From Allobosea sp035944375 (lineage in GTDB: Bacteria > Pseudomonadota > Alphaproteobacteria > Rhizobiales > Beijerinckiaceae), in the NCBI RefSeq assembly GCF_035944375.1, contig NZ_DASZBE010000016.1: a DNA stretch of 64,000 nucleotides; one strand, given 5' to 3'. Positions 1 to 8,192 of the stretch are shown here, in pieces (positions within the stretch are counted from its first letter, which is position 1; the number at the start of each line of letters is the position of its first letter). The notes beneath the pieces were generated by a model. That model saw only the letters and a program-made list of their open reading frames with translations, ran no database searches and was not told the origin of the DNA. Position numbers and translations under genes: made by a program.

Positions 1-1
1 C

Positions 2-1114
2 GGCCTGCTCGGCGGCGTGACCGGCCTCATCGGGCAGCAACAAGGCACCACTCTGATCGGCCTGGTTTTCCTTGGCTACAGCGCCGCCTTCGCGGCGTTC
101 CACTGGCTGGAGGCCCGGGCAGAGCGCAATTTCAGCGTGACCTCGGTCGTCGCCGGCATGTCGACCTTTATGCTGGGAGTCCTCGCCGTGGTCGGCGACC
201 TTAGTGCCGCGATCGCCGGTGCCGTGGCGATGGCCGTGCTGCTGGCGATGCGCGAGCAATTGCACCGCTGGGTTGCCTCGCTGAGCTGGGCGGAGATCCG
301 CTCCGGTCTGACCCTGCTCGCCATGACATTCCTCCTGCTGCCGATATTGCCGAACCGGACGATCGACCCGTGGGATGCCATCAATCCCTACATCATCTGG
401 CTACTGACCATCCTGATCGCGGCAGTGTCGTTCAGCGGCTATGTCGCGATCCGCATCTTCGGCGATCGCCTCGGCGTGATGATGGCGGCGGTCTGCGGCG
501 GCCTCGCCTCTTCGACCGCCACCACCATGACGCTCGCCGAGTTGGTAAGACAGCATCCCGAATCCCGGAACTTGCTCGCCGCTGGCATCCTGACGGCGGG
601 GCTGGTCATGGTGGCCCGTGTCGCCATCGTCGCAAGCGCCCTGAACCCGATGCTGTTGCAGTCATTGCTGCTGCCGCTCCTATCCGGCGGCTTCGTCCTG
701 GCGGTCGGGGCCGGTCTGATGCTGGTGTTCAGCCGAGGCACCTCCCAGCAGCCCGTGCTGAAAATCGCAAACCCCCTCGAAATGGCCTCGGCGCTGAAGA
801 TGGCGGCCCTGCTGACCTCGGTCATGCTCGCCGCGCACCTGCTCCAGCGGTATTTCGGCGATGCCGGCGTGCTGGCGACGGCCGGCCTGTCGGGGATGGC
901 CGATGTTGACGCCATCGTCATCTCGATGGCCCGCATGGCGATGGGAGCGGTCGATCCCGCGCTCGCGGCTCAGGCGATCCTGCTCGCTACCGCCGTCAAC
1001 ACGCTGGTCAAATCCGTGCTCGCGGCAGCGGCCGGCGATGGCAAACTCGGGCTTCTCGTCGCCCTCGTCAGCGTCGTCGCGGTCGCTGCAGGCGCTGTCA
1101 CCGCGCTTGGCTGA
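2..1114 (+). CDS. MgtC/SapB-family membrane protein with DUF4010 domain (5' end outside window)
   Basis: The reading frame is open to the window edge, and the first residues (GLLGGVTGLIGQQ) read as the end of an MgtC-type N-terminal domain, so the true start lies upstream and the GTG at position 17 is internal. The visible part is almost entirely hydrophobic, with about ten membrane segments and the DUF4010 hallmark of a small-residue helix followed by SSTATTMTLAEL. The family is an inner-membrane protein often linked to magnesium or general stress physiology, but the transported substrate is not established. The next gene is convergent, so this is the end of its transcription unit. Family assignment is firm; function is not. 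Confidence 0.85.
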   Translation, partial: GLLGGVTGLIGQQQGTTLIGLVFLGYSAAFAAFHWLEARAERNFSVTSVVAGMSTFMLGVLAVVGDLSAAIAGAVAMAVLLAMREQLHRWVASLSWAEIRSGLTLLAMTFLLLPILPNRTIDPWDAINPYIIWLLTILIAAVSFSGYVAIRIFGDRLGVMMAAVCGGLASSTATTMTLAELVRQHPESRNLLAAGILTAGLVMVARVAIVASALNPMLLQSLLLPLLSGGFVLAVGAGLMLVFSRGTSQQPVLKIANPLEMASALKMAALLTSVMLAAHLLQRYFGDAGVLATAGLSGMADVDAIVISMARMAMGAVDPALAAQAILLATAVNTLVKSVLAAAAGDGKLGLLVALVSVVAVAAGAVTALG

Positions 1115-1139
1115 GTGCGGCTACAGCGCCTGCAGCCGT

Positions 1140-1799
1140 TCAGGACTGCGGCATCGCGGGCTGCTGCTCCAAGGCCTGTGCGAAGACCTGCGCCCAGACA
1201 TCGCCGGTCTGCGCGCCGGAGACCGCGAGCTTGCCGTCGATGATGAAGAAGGGCACGCCGGTGACACCGACCTGCTGAGCGTGAGACTCGAGCCCGACCA
1301 CGGTCTCGCGCAGCTCCTCATTGGTCAGTTCGTCGCGCGCGGCCTGCTCGTCGAAGCCCTGCTCGACGGCAATGGCGACGAGTGTGTCGAGATCGCCGAT
1401 GTCTCGGCCGTCCTGCCAATAGGCCTTGAACAGCGCCGCCTTCATCTCGGTGCCGCGCTGCACGGTCGAAGCGGCGGCGACCAGCATATGCGCCATGCGG
1501 GTGTTGACGCTTTTCGTAACGCGGGCCCAGTTGAAGGTGACGCCGCTTTCGAGCGCCGCTTCCGACAGGCGGATCTCGATCTCCTTGCGCTTTCCGGCGC
1601 CGAACTTGGCCTCGAGATAGGCGGTGCGGTCCATGCCTTCGGCCGGCATGTCGGGGTTCAGCTCATAGGGCAGCCAGGTGATGGCGACACGGTCGGTCAG
1701 GCCATGGCTGTCCAGCGCCTTCTCAAGCCGCGCCTTGCCGATGAAGCACCAGGGGCAGGCGAGATCGGAAACGATCGCGATGGGCAGTTTGTCTTGCAT
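1140..1799 (-). CDS. DsbA-family oxidoreductase, FrnE-like
   Basis: A 219-residue thioredoxin-fold protein of the DsbA superfamily. The redox motif CPWC sits at residues 15-18, followed by FIGKARLEKAL, as in FrnE-type proteins. The helical insertion covers roughly residues 50-150, and the cis-proline loop is seen in GVTGVPFFIIDGK near residue 180. There is no signal peptide, so it should act in the cytoplasm, as FrnE homologues do, probably as a disulfide oxidoreductase/isomerase in oxidative stress. Length fits the family. The ATG start gives a normal N-terminal beta strand just before CPWC. It lies just downstream of the toxin-antitoxin pair on the same strand, with a 10 bp gap. Confidence 0.88.
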   Translation of the reverse strand: MQDKLPIAIVSDLACPWCFIGKARLEKALDSHGLTDRVAITWLPYELNPDMPAEGMDRTAYLEAKFGAGKRKEIEIRLSEAALESGVTFNWARVTKSVNTRMAHMLVAAASTVQRGTEMKAALFKAYWQDGRDIGDLDTLVAIAVEQGFDEQAARDELTNEELRETVVGLESHAQQVGVTGVPFFIIDGKLAVSGAQTGDVWAQVFAQALEQQPAMPQS

Positions 1800-1809
1800 G
1801 GGAGTGTCC

Positions 1810-2196
1810 TCAAACCTTTTGTATCGCCCCGCCGTAGCGGGCTATCGTGCTGTCGGACGTCAACAGGGTGATCCCTTCGACCCTCGCCTGCGCGATCAAT
1901 ATCCTGTCGAACGGATCCCTGTGGATCGGCAGCAAATCACCGATCGCAACCGCATGCTCGCCCGTGACCGGCACCTCGACAAAACCACGGTCGAGCAGAC
2001 CGCGTCTCAGAAGTCTCGCGTCGACCGAGAAATCGCTCCGGCCGAGGCTGGTCTTGATAGCGATCTCCCACAGGCTCGCCGCGCTGAAATACAACTCGCT
2101 CTCGGATGAGTCGATAATGCGTCGCGCTTCCGCCGACAGCCGGTCGGGTCGACCCGCGTTCCACAGCAGGAGGTGCGTGTCGAGGAGCGCCTTCAC
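1810..2196 (-). CDS. vapC: VapC-type PIN-domain toxin
   Basis: A 128-residue PIN-domain ribonuclease, the toxin of a type II toxin-antitoxin pair. The first acidic residue is in LLDTHLLLW near the N terminus, the second in SLWEIAIK around residue 62, and the third cluster in HRDPFDRILIAQA, typical of the Sll0205-like PIN subgroup. The likely activity is Mg2+-dependent cleavage of RNA; the target cannot be read from sequence. It starts with GTG and overlaps the upstream antitoxin stop by four bases (GTGA), showing translational coupling. All the usual acidic residues are present, so it looks intact. It could equally be named a PIN-family toxin without a VapC number. Confidence 0.9.
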   Translation of the reverse strand: MKALLDTHLLLWNAGRPDRLSAEARRIIDSSESELYFSAASLWEIAIKTSLGRSDFSVDARLLRRGLLDRGFVEVPVTGEHAVAIGDLLPIHRDPFDRILIAQARVEGITLLTSDSTIARYGGAIQKV

Positions 2197-2438
2197 GAGC
2201 GCCCGTTGAACATGGCTTCGATCTCTTCGCGCCCCATCTCATTGAAATCATCAGGCACCGTCATTTGCCCGACCATGAAACCGGTGCGTCGGAGCGGCTT
2301 GGTCTCGACCGGCTCCAGCGGAACGACCTTGACCATGGGCTTCCCCGCCTTGGCGATGATGAAGGCTTCGCCCTTCGCGGCGCGTTCGACCAGGCGCGAC
2401 AGATGCGTCTTCGCGTCGTGGATGTTGACCTTCTCCAT
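2193..2438 (-). CDS. Phd/YefM-family antitoxin
   Basis: An 81-residue protein with the Phd/YefM fold. The N terminus (MEKVNIHDAKTHLSRLVERA) is the DNA-binding part, followed by EAFIIAKAGKPMVKVVPL. The C-terminal tail (residues ~50-81) is expected to wrap the toxin and inhibit it. It is the first gene of the pair and overlaps the toxin by four bases. Such antitoxins repress their own promoter, and a tandem repeat just upstream of its start is a good candidate operator. Family recognition is secure from the N-terminal motif and from the PIN toxin partner. Confidence 0.9.
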   Translation of the reverse strand: MEKVNIHDAKTHLSRLVERAAKGEAFIIAKAGKPMVKVVPLEPVETKPLRRTGFMVGQMTVPDDFNEMGREEIEAMFNGRS

Positions 2439-2448
2439 GACCGCCCTC

Positions 2449-2471
2449 GGGTTAGTTCAATTGGGTTAGTT
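2449..2471 (-). promoter_or_regulatory. Candidate operator of the Phd-VapC pair
   Basis: Two exact copies of the 9-mer gggttagtt (antitoxin strand: aactaaccc) lie 14 bp apart, with aattg near the middle, immediately upstream of the antitoxin start. Phd-type antitoxins bind repeated short sites over their own promoter, so this is the likely autoregulatory operator. The repeat is seen directly; its function is inferred from position. Confidence 0.45.
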
Positions 2472-2491
2472 TACCAGAGCGGCCGTTGTCT

Positions 2492-3559
2492 TCAAGCCGG
2501 CGGGTAGAGGTGCCGCTCACCATGGCGGTCTTCAGCCAATGCTTCGGCGCCGGGCGTCTCGCAGGCCGAGAGGAAGGCTGGGCCGACGGGGATCTTTCCC
2601 GCCCCGCCGGGGATGTCGAGGATATAGGTCGGCTGGCACAGGCCGGACAGATGGCCTCGCAGGCTTTTGACGAGGGACTGCCCCTCTTCCAGCGAGAGCC
2701 GGAACGCCACCGTGCCGGGCGCGAAGTCCGGATGGTGCAGATAATAGGGCTTCACCCGGTTCTCGACGAAGGCGCGCATCAGGGCCGACAGGGTCGCTAC
2801 GTCGGCATTGACGCCCTTCAGCAGGACGCTCTGGCTGATCAGGACATGGCCGGCATCCGCAAGCCGCGCCAGTGCGGTCCGTGCAGCGGGCGTGAACTCG
2901 CGCGGGTGATTGGCATGGATAGCGACATAGCTCGCCTTGCCCGGGATCCGCAGCGCGGCGGCATAATCGGCCGTGATGCGGTCGGGCTCGACCATCGGCA
3001 CACGGGTGTGCCAACGCGCCACCTTGATATGGTCGATCGCGCCCAGACGCTGCGCCACCTCCCGCACCCGCCTGGCCGAGAGGATCAACGGGTCGCCGCC
3101 CGTCATGATGACCTCCCAGATCTCGGGATGATCGGTGAGATAGGCCAGCGCCGCCGCGAGCTTCCCGCCCGTCAACGCATCGCCGCCGGGGCCGACCATC
3201 TCGCGGCGGAAGCAGAAGCGGCAATAGACCGGGCAGGCATGGACGAGCTTGAGCAGGGCACGGTCGGGATAACGATGCACCACGCCCTCGACCGGCGAGT
3301 GGGCCTCGTCGCCGATCGGATCGGCGCGTTCCTGCGGCAGCGTGACGAGTTCGGCCGGGTCCGGGACGAACTGGCGCGCGATCGGGTCGGCAGGATCGGC
3401 CGGGTCGATCAGCGCGGCCATGGCCGGCGTCACCGAGACGGCGTAGCGCGCGGCCACGGCCTCCAGCGCCTCGCGCCGCGCGGGTGCGACGAGGCCGGCC
3501 TCGACGAGGCCCCCAACGCTGCGCAGCGGCTGTCCGCCGGGAGGCTGGTGAAGGGTCAT
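2492..3559 (-). CDS. epmB: EF-P beta-lysylation protein EpmB (lysine 2,3-aminomutase family, radical SAM)
   Basis: A 355-residue radical SAM enzyme of the KamA family. The [4Fe-4S] cluster cysteines are C109, C113 and C116 in ACPVYCRFCFRRE. The motif MTGGDPL follows near residue 155, and PGGAGKIPVGP near residue 325 carries the candidate PLP-binding lysine. In bacteria with EpmA, EpmB converts (S)-alpha-lysine to (R)-beta-lysine, which EpmA attaches to elongation factor P. The gene overlaps epmA by four bases (ATGA) and efp starts divergently just beyond, so the pathway assignment rests on both motif and context. A catabolic lysine 2,3-aminomutase is unlikely given this neighbourhood. Confidence 0.92.
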   Translation of the reverse strand: MTLHQPPGGQPLRSVGGLVEAGLVAPARREALEAVAARYAVSVTPAMAALIDPADPADPIARQFVPDPAELVTLPQERADPIGDEAHSPVEGVVHRYPDRALLKLVHACPVYCRFCFRREMVGPGGDALTGGKLAAALAYLTDHPEIWEVIMTGGDPLILSARRVREVAQRLGAIDHIKVARWHTRVPMVEPDRITADYAAALRIPGKASYVAIHANHPREFTPAARTALARLADAGHVLISQSVLLKGVNADVATLSALMRAFVENRVKPYYLHHPDFAPGTVAFRLSLEEGQSLVKSLRGHLSGLCQPTYILDIPGGAGKIPVGPAFLSACETPGAEALAEDRHGERHLYPPA

Positions 3560-4620
3560 GCCGCTCCCCTGCCCGGTTCCGCCACCGGCGTCCAGAGCAC
3601 ATCCTCGATCCGGCGGGCGCCCGTGCAGAGCATGACGAGGCGATCGAAGCCCAGCGCGATGCCGCTCGCCTGCGGCATCACGGCGAGCGCGCTCAGGAAA
3701 TCCTCGTCGATGGGATAGCGCTCACCATAGATGCGCGCCTTCTCATCCATGTCGGCCTCGAAGCGGCGGCGCTGCTCGGCCGGATCGGTCAGTTCGCCGA
3801 ACGCATTCGCCAGTTCAACACCGCAGGCATAGAGCTCGAAGCGCTCGGAGACGCGCGGATCGCCGGGCTTCGGCCGCGCGAGCGCGGCCTCCGAGATCGG
3901 GTACTCGCACAGGATCGTCGCCCGCCCCCGGCCGAGATGCGGCTCGATCCGCTCGGAGAGGATGCGGCTGAAGATGTCGGACCAGCTGTCGTCATCGGCG
4001 ACCCGGATGCCGGCCTCGGCCGCATCGGCGGCGAGCCCGCCGCGATCGACGTCGTTGTCGGCGGTGACGGTACGCAGCAGGTCGATGCCGGCGTGGCGCT
4101 GGAAGGCGTCCTGGAGCGTCAGCCGTTCGGGCTGCGCGAAGGGGTCCGCCTCGACGCCGCGCCAATGCAGCCGCGTCACGCCAGAAGCGCGGGCCGCCTC
4201 GGCCATGAGAGCGCCGGCATCCTGCATCAGCGTCTCGTAGCCCTCGCCGGCGCGATACCATTCCAGCATCGTGAATTCGGGGTGATGCAGCGCGGTGCGC
4301 TCGCGGTTGCGGAAGACGCGGGCGAAATCGAAGATGCGGGGCTCGCCGGCGGCCAGCAGCTTCTTGGCGGCGAATTCGGGCGAGGTGTGCAGGTAATAGG
4401 GATGGTGGGCCCCGCCATCGTCGATCAGCGTCGTGGCGAAGCCGTGCAGATGCGTCTCGTTGCTGGGCGAGACCTGCAGGATCGCGGCCTCGACCTCGAC
4501 GAAATCGCGCGCCTCGAACCAGCGGCGCAGCGCCGCCCTGATGCGGCCGCGCGCCAGAAGCGCCGGGCGACGGTCGGCATGGATGTCGGGCCGCCAGAAC
4601 GGCGGAAGAGCGTTTGTCAT
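3556..4620 (-). CDS. epmA: EF-P--(R)-beta-lysine ligase EpmA (GenX/PoxA)
   Basis: A 354-residue protein resembling the catalytic core of class II lysyl-tRNA synthetase but lacking the N-terminal tRNA anticodon-binding domain. Class II motif 2 is seen in ARVFRNRERTALHHPEFTML around residue 105, and motif 3 near the C terminus in ASGIALGFDRLVML. It uses ATP to activate beta-lysine and join it to a conserved lysine of elongation factor P, relieving ribosome stalling at proline runs. Length and lack of the OB-fold domain separate it from LysS. It is the upstream member of an epmA-epmB operon, divergent from efp. Confidence 0.93.
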   Translation of the reverse strand: MTNALPPFWRPDIHADRRPALLARGRIRAALRRWFEARDFVEVEAAILQVSPSNETHLHGFATTLIDDGGAHHPYYLHTSPEFAAKKLLAAGEPRIFDFARVFRNRERTALHHPEFTMLEWYRAGEGYETLMQDAGALMAEAARASGVTRLHWRGVEADPFAQPERLTLQDAFQRHAGIDLLRTVTADNDVDRGGLAADAAEAGIRVADDDSWSDIFSRILSERIEPHLGRGRATILCEYPISEAALARPKPGDPRVSERFELYACGVELANAFGELTDPAEQRRRFEADMDEKARIYGERYPIDEDFLSALAVMPQASGIALGFDRLVMLCTGARRIEDVLWTPVAEPGRGAA

Positions 4621-4735
4621 CGTCTCGGGTTCAAGAACGTCGGCAAGCTTCCGTTTCGCCTGCGAATGCGGTAGTGGCGCGGCAAGGATTTCGCCAAGGG
4701 CGCCATGGCGCGGCGCAAGCTCAAGGACAAGTCAC

Positions 4736-5305
4736 GTGGTCAAGGTCATCGCATCCTCCGTTCGCAAGGGCAATGTGCTCGAGCTCGACGGTCATCTCTG
4801 CTCGGTCCTGTCGGCCGAGAGCTTCTTCCCCGGCAAGGGCACGCCGACGACGCAGATCGACATGCGCCGCATCTCCGACGGCGTGAAGATGACGCAGCGC
4901 TACAAGACGACCGAGCAGGTCGAGCGCGCCTATGTCGAGGACCGCGACTTCACCTATCTCTACCAGGATGGCGAGCAGTACGTGTTCATGAACCCCGAGA
5001 CCTTCGACCAGATCAATGTCGATGGCGAGGTGGTCGGCACCATGGCTCCCTATCTGCAGGAAGGCATGAAGGTCTCGCTCTCGGTGTTCGAGGACAAGGC
5101 CGTGGCGATCGAGCTGCCGCAGCGCGTGACCGTCGAGGTCGCCGAGACCGAGCCGGTGACCAAGGGCCAGACCGCCTCCTCCTCCTACAAGCCCGCGATG
5201 CTGGTCAACGGCGTGCGCACCGCGGTGCCGCCGCATATCGGCCCCGGTGTCCGCATCGTCGTGCTGACGGAAGACGGCTCCTATGTGGAGCGCGCCAAGG
5301 ATTGA
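4736..5305 (+). CDS. efp: Elongation factor P
   Basis: A 189-residue EF-P. The loop FFPGKGTPTT places the modified lysine at residue 34, exactly where E. coli EF-P carries beta-lysine, and that fixes the GTG at this position as the start even though the frame is open further upstream. Domains I-III follow in normal order, with the C-terminal GPGVRIVVLTEDGSYVERAKD. EF-P binds ribosomes between the P and E sites and promotes peptide bond formation at polyproline. The divergent epmA and epmB genes supply its modification. I saw no EpmC hydroxylase in the window. Confidence 0.95.
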   Translation: MVKVIASSVRKGNVLELDGHLCSVLSAESFFPGKGTPTTQIDMRRISDGVKMTQRYKTTEQVERAYVEDRDFTYLYQDGEQYVFMNPETFDQINVDGEVVGTMAPYLQEGMKVSLSVFEDKAVAIELPQRVTVEVAETEPVTKGQTASSSYKPAMLVNGVRTAVPPHIGPGVRIVVLTEDGSYVERAKD

Positions 5306-5355
5306 TTTCGGCGGCCGGTGCAAACACCGGAAGCATGCTTATATCGGCGATGCGG

Positions 5356-5378
5356 CGGGCCCTTTCCGGGCCCGTTTT
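5356..5378 (+). terminator. Rho-independent terminator after efp
   Basis: A perfect 7 bp stem (cgggccc / gggcccg) with a 5 nt loop is followed directly by ttttcgttt. It lies between the efp stop and the DUF1993 gene, so efp should be transcribed on its own, with partial read-through possible. Confidence 0.7.
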
Positions 5379-5396
5379 CGTTTCCGAGGATCGCCC

Positions 5397-5915
5397 ATGA
5401 CCATCACCGCCCGCTCCGCCGCCCTGACCGGCTTCGTCCAGACGCTCAAGGCCCTCGACGCCATTCTCGACAAGACCGTCGAGCAGGCGGCGGCCCGCAA
5501 GATCCAGCCCGAGGTGCTGCTGAGCGCGCGGCTGGCGCCGGACATGCTGCCCTTCTCGCGCCAGATCCAGCTCACCTGCGACTTCGCGAAGAACGCGGCG
5601 GCCCGGCTCGCCGGTGGCGACAACCCCAAGCACCCCGACGACGAAACGAGCTTCGACGAACTGAAGGCCCGCATCGCCAGGGTGCTCGCCTTTGTCGAGG
5701 GCGTCGACGAGGCCGCCTTCGAGGCCGGCGTGGCGCGCGACGTCACCTTCCCGCGCGGCCAGAACGCGACCATGACGATGCGCGGCGAGGCCTATCTGAC
5801 GCGCTTCGCCGTGCCGAACTTCTACTTCCACGCGACGACCGCCTACGCGATCCTGCGCAAGAACGGCATCCAGATCGGCAAGCAGGACTTTCTGCTCGGC
5901 GTTCTCGACAGCTGA
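5397..5915 (+). CDS. DUF1993 family protein
   Basis: A 172-residue cytoplasmic protein matching the DUF1993 family: LDAILDKTVEQA near the N terminus, RLAPDMLPFSRQIQ in the middle, and the C-terminal FAVPNFYFHATTAYAILRKNGIQIGKQDFLLG. The fold resembles DinB-like four-helix bundles; biochemical function is not known. The ATG chosen follows a ggatcgccc leader and gives the usual short N terminus (MTITARSAALTGF). It is probably monocistronic, since a terminator precedes it and a long leader separates it from the next gene. Confidence 0.85.
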   Translation: MTITARSAALTGFVQTLKALDAILDKTVEQAAARKIQPEVLLSARLAPDMLPFSRQIQLTCDFAKNAAARLAGGDNPKHPDDETSFDELKARIARVLAFVEGVDEAAFEAGVARDVTFPRGQNATMTMRGEAYLTRFAVPNFYFHATTAYAILRKNGIQIGKQDFLLGVLDS

Positions 5916-6141
5916 GGCCGCCGCCCTTGAAAGCGCCGCATTGCTCTCCCATATGAGCATCACGGCGATGTCGAGGGCGTTCCACTGTCCTCCAGCGCTG
6001 TAGAAGACGGCCATGAGCTCGAAGTGTGACGCCGGATGTACGCGCACCCTTCAGGACATGGCCGTTAACGTTTTCAGCCCTGGCTGTTCCCTGCGATATA
6101 TCTTCGCCGCCTTGAACGTGCTCCGCCGCCGCCGCGACTGT

Positions 6142-6164
6142 CCTTCATCGAGGTTCGATGAAGG
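6142..6164 (+). promoter_or_regulatory. Perfect 10-bp inverted repeat in the leader of the IQM-domain gene
   Basis: The arms ccttcatcga and tcgatgaagg are exact inverse complements with a 3 nt spacer, ending just before a strong ribosome binding site (gggagggg) and 13 bp before the ATG. It could be a protein-binding operator or an mRNA hairpin. It lacks a T-run, so it is not a usual terminator. Confidence 0.5.
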
Positions 6165-6176
6165 CGGGAGGGGACG

Positions 6177-7472
6177 ATGGCGGAGCCGAAGGGGATGGTC
6201 TATCTGCAGCCGGGTGGCGCAGACCTGTTCAAGAAGCACACGTCGAAGATCTTCAGGAAGCGGAACAACGACAACCTGATCAAGCTCGACATCGTGCTCG
6301 CGGGTTACCCGACGATTCCCCGAGACAACCGAAAGCGCCGAACCCTGGCGCTCGTCTCCATCCTCTCGCTCTGCAACCAGTGGCTGACCGCCAAGGCGAC
6401 GAAGCTCGAGGGGCATAGCTCGTTCCGGGCACCTCACATCCGCAATCTGCATGAGGCCGCGTCGAGCGCCCTGCGCGGCATCGAAGTGCTGGAGCGGGTC
6501 CGGAAGCACTTCGCCGCCAAGAAGAACTGGGACACGACGCTCGGCGCGGTGAAGAAGATCATCCCGGAGGGTTCCACCCACGGTGCCGACGGCAAGCCCG
6601 TCAGGATCATGCAGGGCGAGAATTGGCTCGAGATTCTCGACAAGCACCACCGGCGCGGGCAGGAACTCAAAAGACACTTCCAGGACTGGCAGGCCTCGAA
6701 CGATCCTCGCACCTTCTGGCAGTATCTCGAACAGCTGGACCCCAATGCCCTGCAGGCTCTGACAACGTTGGAAGTCAGCTATATCGACGACCTGATGTTC
6801 AGAGACCTGTTCACGGTGAACTTCCAGGGCGGGCTGATGCGGTCGAAGATCACCTCCGATCTCCAGCAGCGTATCGTCGATGCGGTCAAGAAGCCCGAGT
6901 TACAGACTGCAGATACCCGGCAGGCCATCCTCTCGTCCGCCGAGGAGAAGCTGCTGGATACCTCGAACTGGCCCTCTCACGCGCTGGCGGGCCTGACGGA
7001 CGGATGGGGAGCTTTCGTGCTGAGCCCGCAGGATGTCCTCTATGTCGGCGTCCATGTGAGCGGCAGCTTCCACCATTCGAGCTTCCTGTGCGGCGCTCCG
7101 GTCCTCGCCGCCGGCATGATCAAGGTCGAGAAGGGCAGGATCCGCGGCATCCACGAGAAGAACGGCCACTACCGGTCGCAGGAGGTCCACATGCAGAGCT
7201 TCCTGAAGCTGCTCCAGCGCAACTTGCCCGGCACCGACTGGCACGGTGTCGAGTACTACAGCTTCGGCGGCGCCTGGATGACGGTGGGCCAGAAGCTCAA
7301 CCTTCCGCGTCGGCCGCCCGTGCCGAATCGCGCCAACCGGGGACCGCTTCCCTCGACGCTGGCGTCCCCGCAAACCGCTGCGCACGTGTCGGGCGGGCGG
7401 CAGGCGCCGACAACCGCGCAGCCGCAGGCTCAACAGGGCAGAGTCAGGAACCTGGCCCGCCGCTTTGAATAA
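6177..7472 (+). CDS. Hypothetical protein with a plant IQM-like domain
   Basis: A 431-residue protein with no signal peptide or membrane segment. The N-terminal half is helical and basic. From about residue 175 it reads like the conserved region of plant IQ-motif (IQM) proteins and a scattered set of bacterial proteins: DPRTFWQYLE, then WGAFVLSPQDVLYVG (277-291), FHHSSFLCG (298-306), a small-residue stretch with AAG, and NGHY (329-332) before a last helix. The tail (about 380-431) is rich in proline, glutamine and alanine and probably disordered. Function of this domain is unknown to me; enzymatic or effector roles are possible. It has its own strong ribosome binding site, a palindromic leader, and no operon partner. 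The match is from memory of motif patterns, not from a search. Confidence 0.6.
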   Translation: MAEPKGMVYLQPGGADLFKKHTSKIFRKRNNDNLIKLDIVLAGYPTIPRDNRKRRTLALVSILSLCNQWLTAKATKLEGHSSFRAPHIRNLHEAASSALRGIEVLERVRKHFAAKKNWDTTLGAVKKIIPEGSTHGADGKPVRIMQGENWLEILDKHHRRGQELKRHFQDWQASNDPRTFWQYLEQLDPNALQALTTLEVSYIDDLMFRDLFTVNFQGGLMRSKITSDLQQRIVDAVKKPELQTADTRQAILSSAEEKLLDTSNWPSHALAGLTDGWGAFVLSPQDVLYVGVHVSGSFHHSSFLCGAPVLAAGMIKVEKGRIRGIHEKNGHYRSQEVHMQSFLKLLQRNLPGTDWHGVEYYSFGGAWMTVGQKLNLPRRPPVPNRANRGPLPSTLASPQTAAHVSGGRQAPTTAQPQAQQGRVRNLARRFE

Positions 7473-7482
7473 GCGCTGACCT

Positions 7483-8151
7483 TCAACCCCGGAGGAACGG
7501 ATTGTTCGCCCGCTCCTCGCCGAGCGTGCCCGCCGGCCCATGCCCGGGCAGGAACTGCACATCGTCGCCGAGCGGCAGGAGCTTGTCCCGGATCCCCGCG
7601 ATCAGGGTCTCGTGGCTGCCATAGGGAAAATCGGTGCGGCCGACGGACCCGGTGAAGACGGTGTCGCCGGCGAGCAGGAAGCGCAGATCCTTCTGGAAGA
7701 AGGTGATGTGGCCCGGCGTGTGGCCAGGCACGTGCAGCACCGAGAAGGCCACGTCGCCGACCTTGACCTCGTCGCCCTCGGCGAGCCAGCGCGACGGCGT
7801 CACCGCGCGCATATCGCGGATGTCGAAGCGCAAGCCCGCGGTGGGCAACTCGTCCAGCAGGAATTTGTCGGCCTCGTGCGGCCCGATCACGGGCACCGAA
7901 AGCGCTTCGGCCAGTTCCGCCGCACCTCCGGCATGGTCGAGATGGCCATGCGTCAGCCAGATCGCGACCGGCGTGACGCCGACCTCCTTGAGGGCCCCGC
8001 GGATGAGCGCCACGTCTCCGCCGGGATCGACGATGACGGCCTGCATGGTCTTCGTGCACCAGAGGATCGAGCAGTTCTGCTGGAACGGCGTCACAGGGAT
8101 GACGGCGATCTGGAGCGGTGTCTGCGGCTGGTCGGTCACGGGCGTCTCCAT
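7483..8151 (-). CDS. Metallo-beta-lactamase-fold hydrolase, YcbL/glyoxalase II-like
   Basis: A 222-residue MBL-fold hydrolase. The metal motif THGHLDH gives H68, H70, D72 and H73; further ligands lie in HVPGHTPGH and in FLPGHGPAGTLGEERANNPFL at the C terminus. This last pattern is typical of the short YcbL-type glyoxalase II group, which hydrolyses S-lactoylglutathione or related thioesters. The start was placed at the ATG giving METPVTDQPQTPLQIAVIPVT, because upstream codons in this frame are arginine-rich and unlike a coding start. It is convergent with the IQM-domain gene. Confidence 0.85.
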   Translation of the reverse strand: METPVTDQPQTPLQIAVIPVTPFQQNCSILWCTKTMQAVIVDPGGDVALIRGALKEVGVTPVAIWLTHGHLDHAGGAAELAEALSVPVIGPHEADKFLLDELPTAGLRFDIRDMRAVTPSRWLAEGDEVKVGDVAFSVLHVPGHTPGHITFFQKDLRFLLAGDTVFTGSVGRTDFPYGSHETLIAGIRDKLLPLGDDVQFLPGHGPAGTLGEERANNPFLRG

Positions 8152-8192
8152 CGATGTCGGCAGCGAGACGCGACGGCGCCTCGCCCGTTTCG

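Noticed and set aside
4614..4886. Alternative upstream starts and overlapping frames around the efp start
   Set aside because: Lysine 34 falls in the right place only with the GTG start used; other frames have no EF-P similarity.
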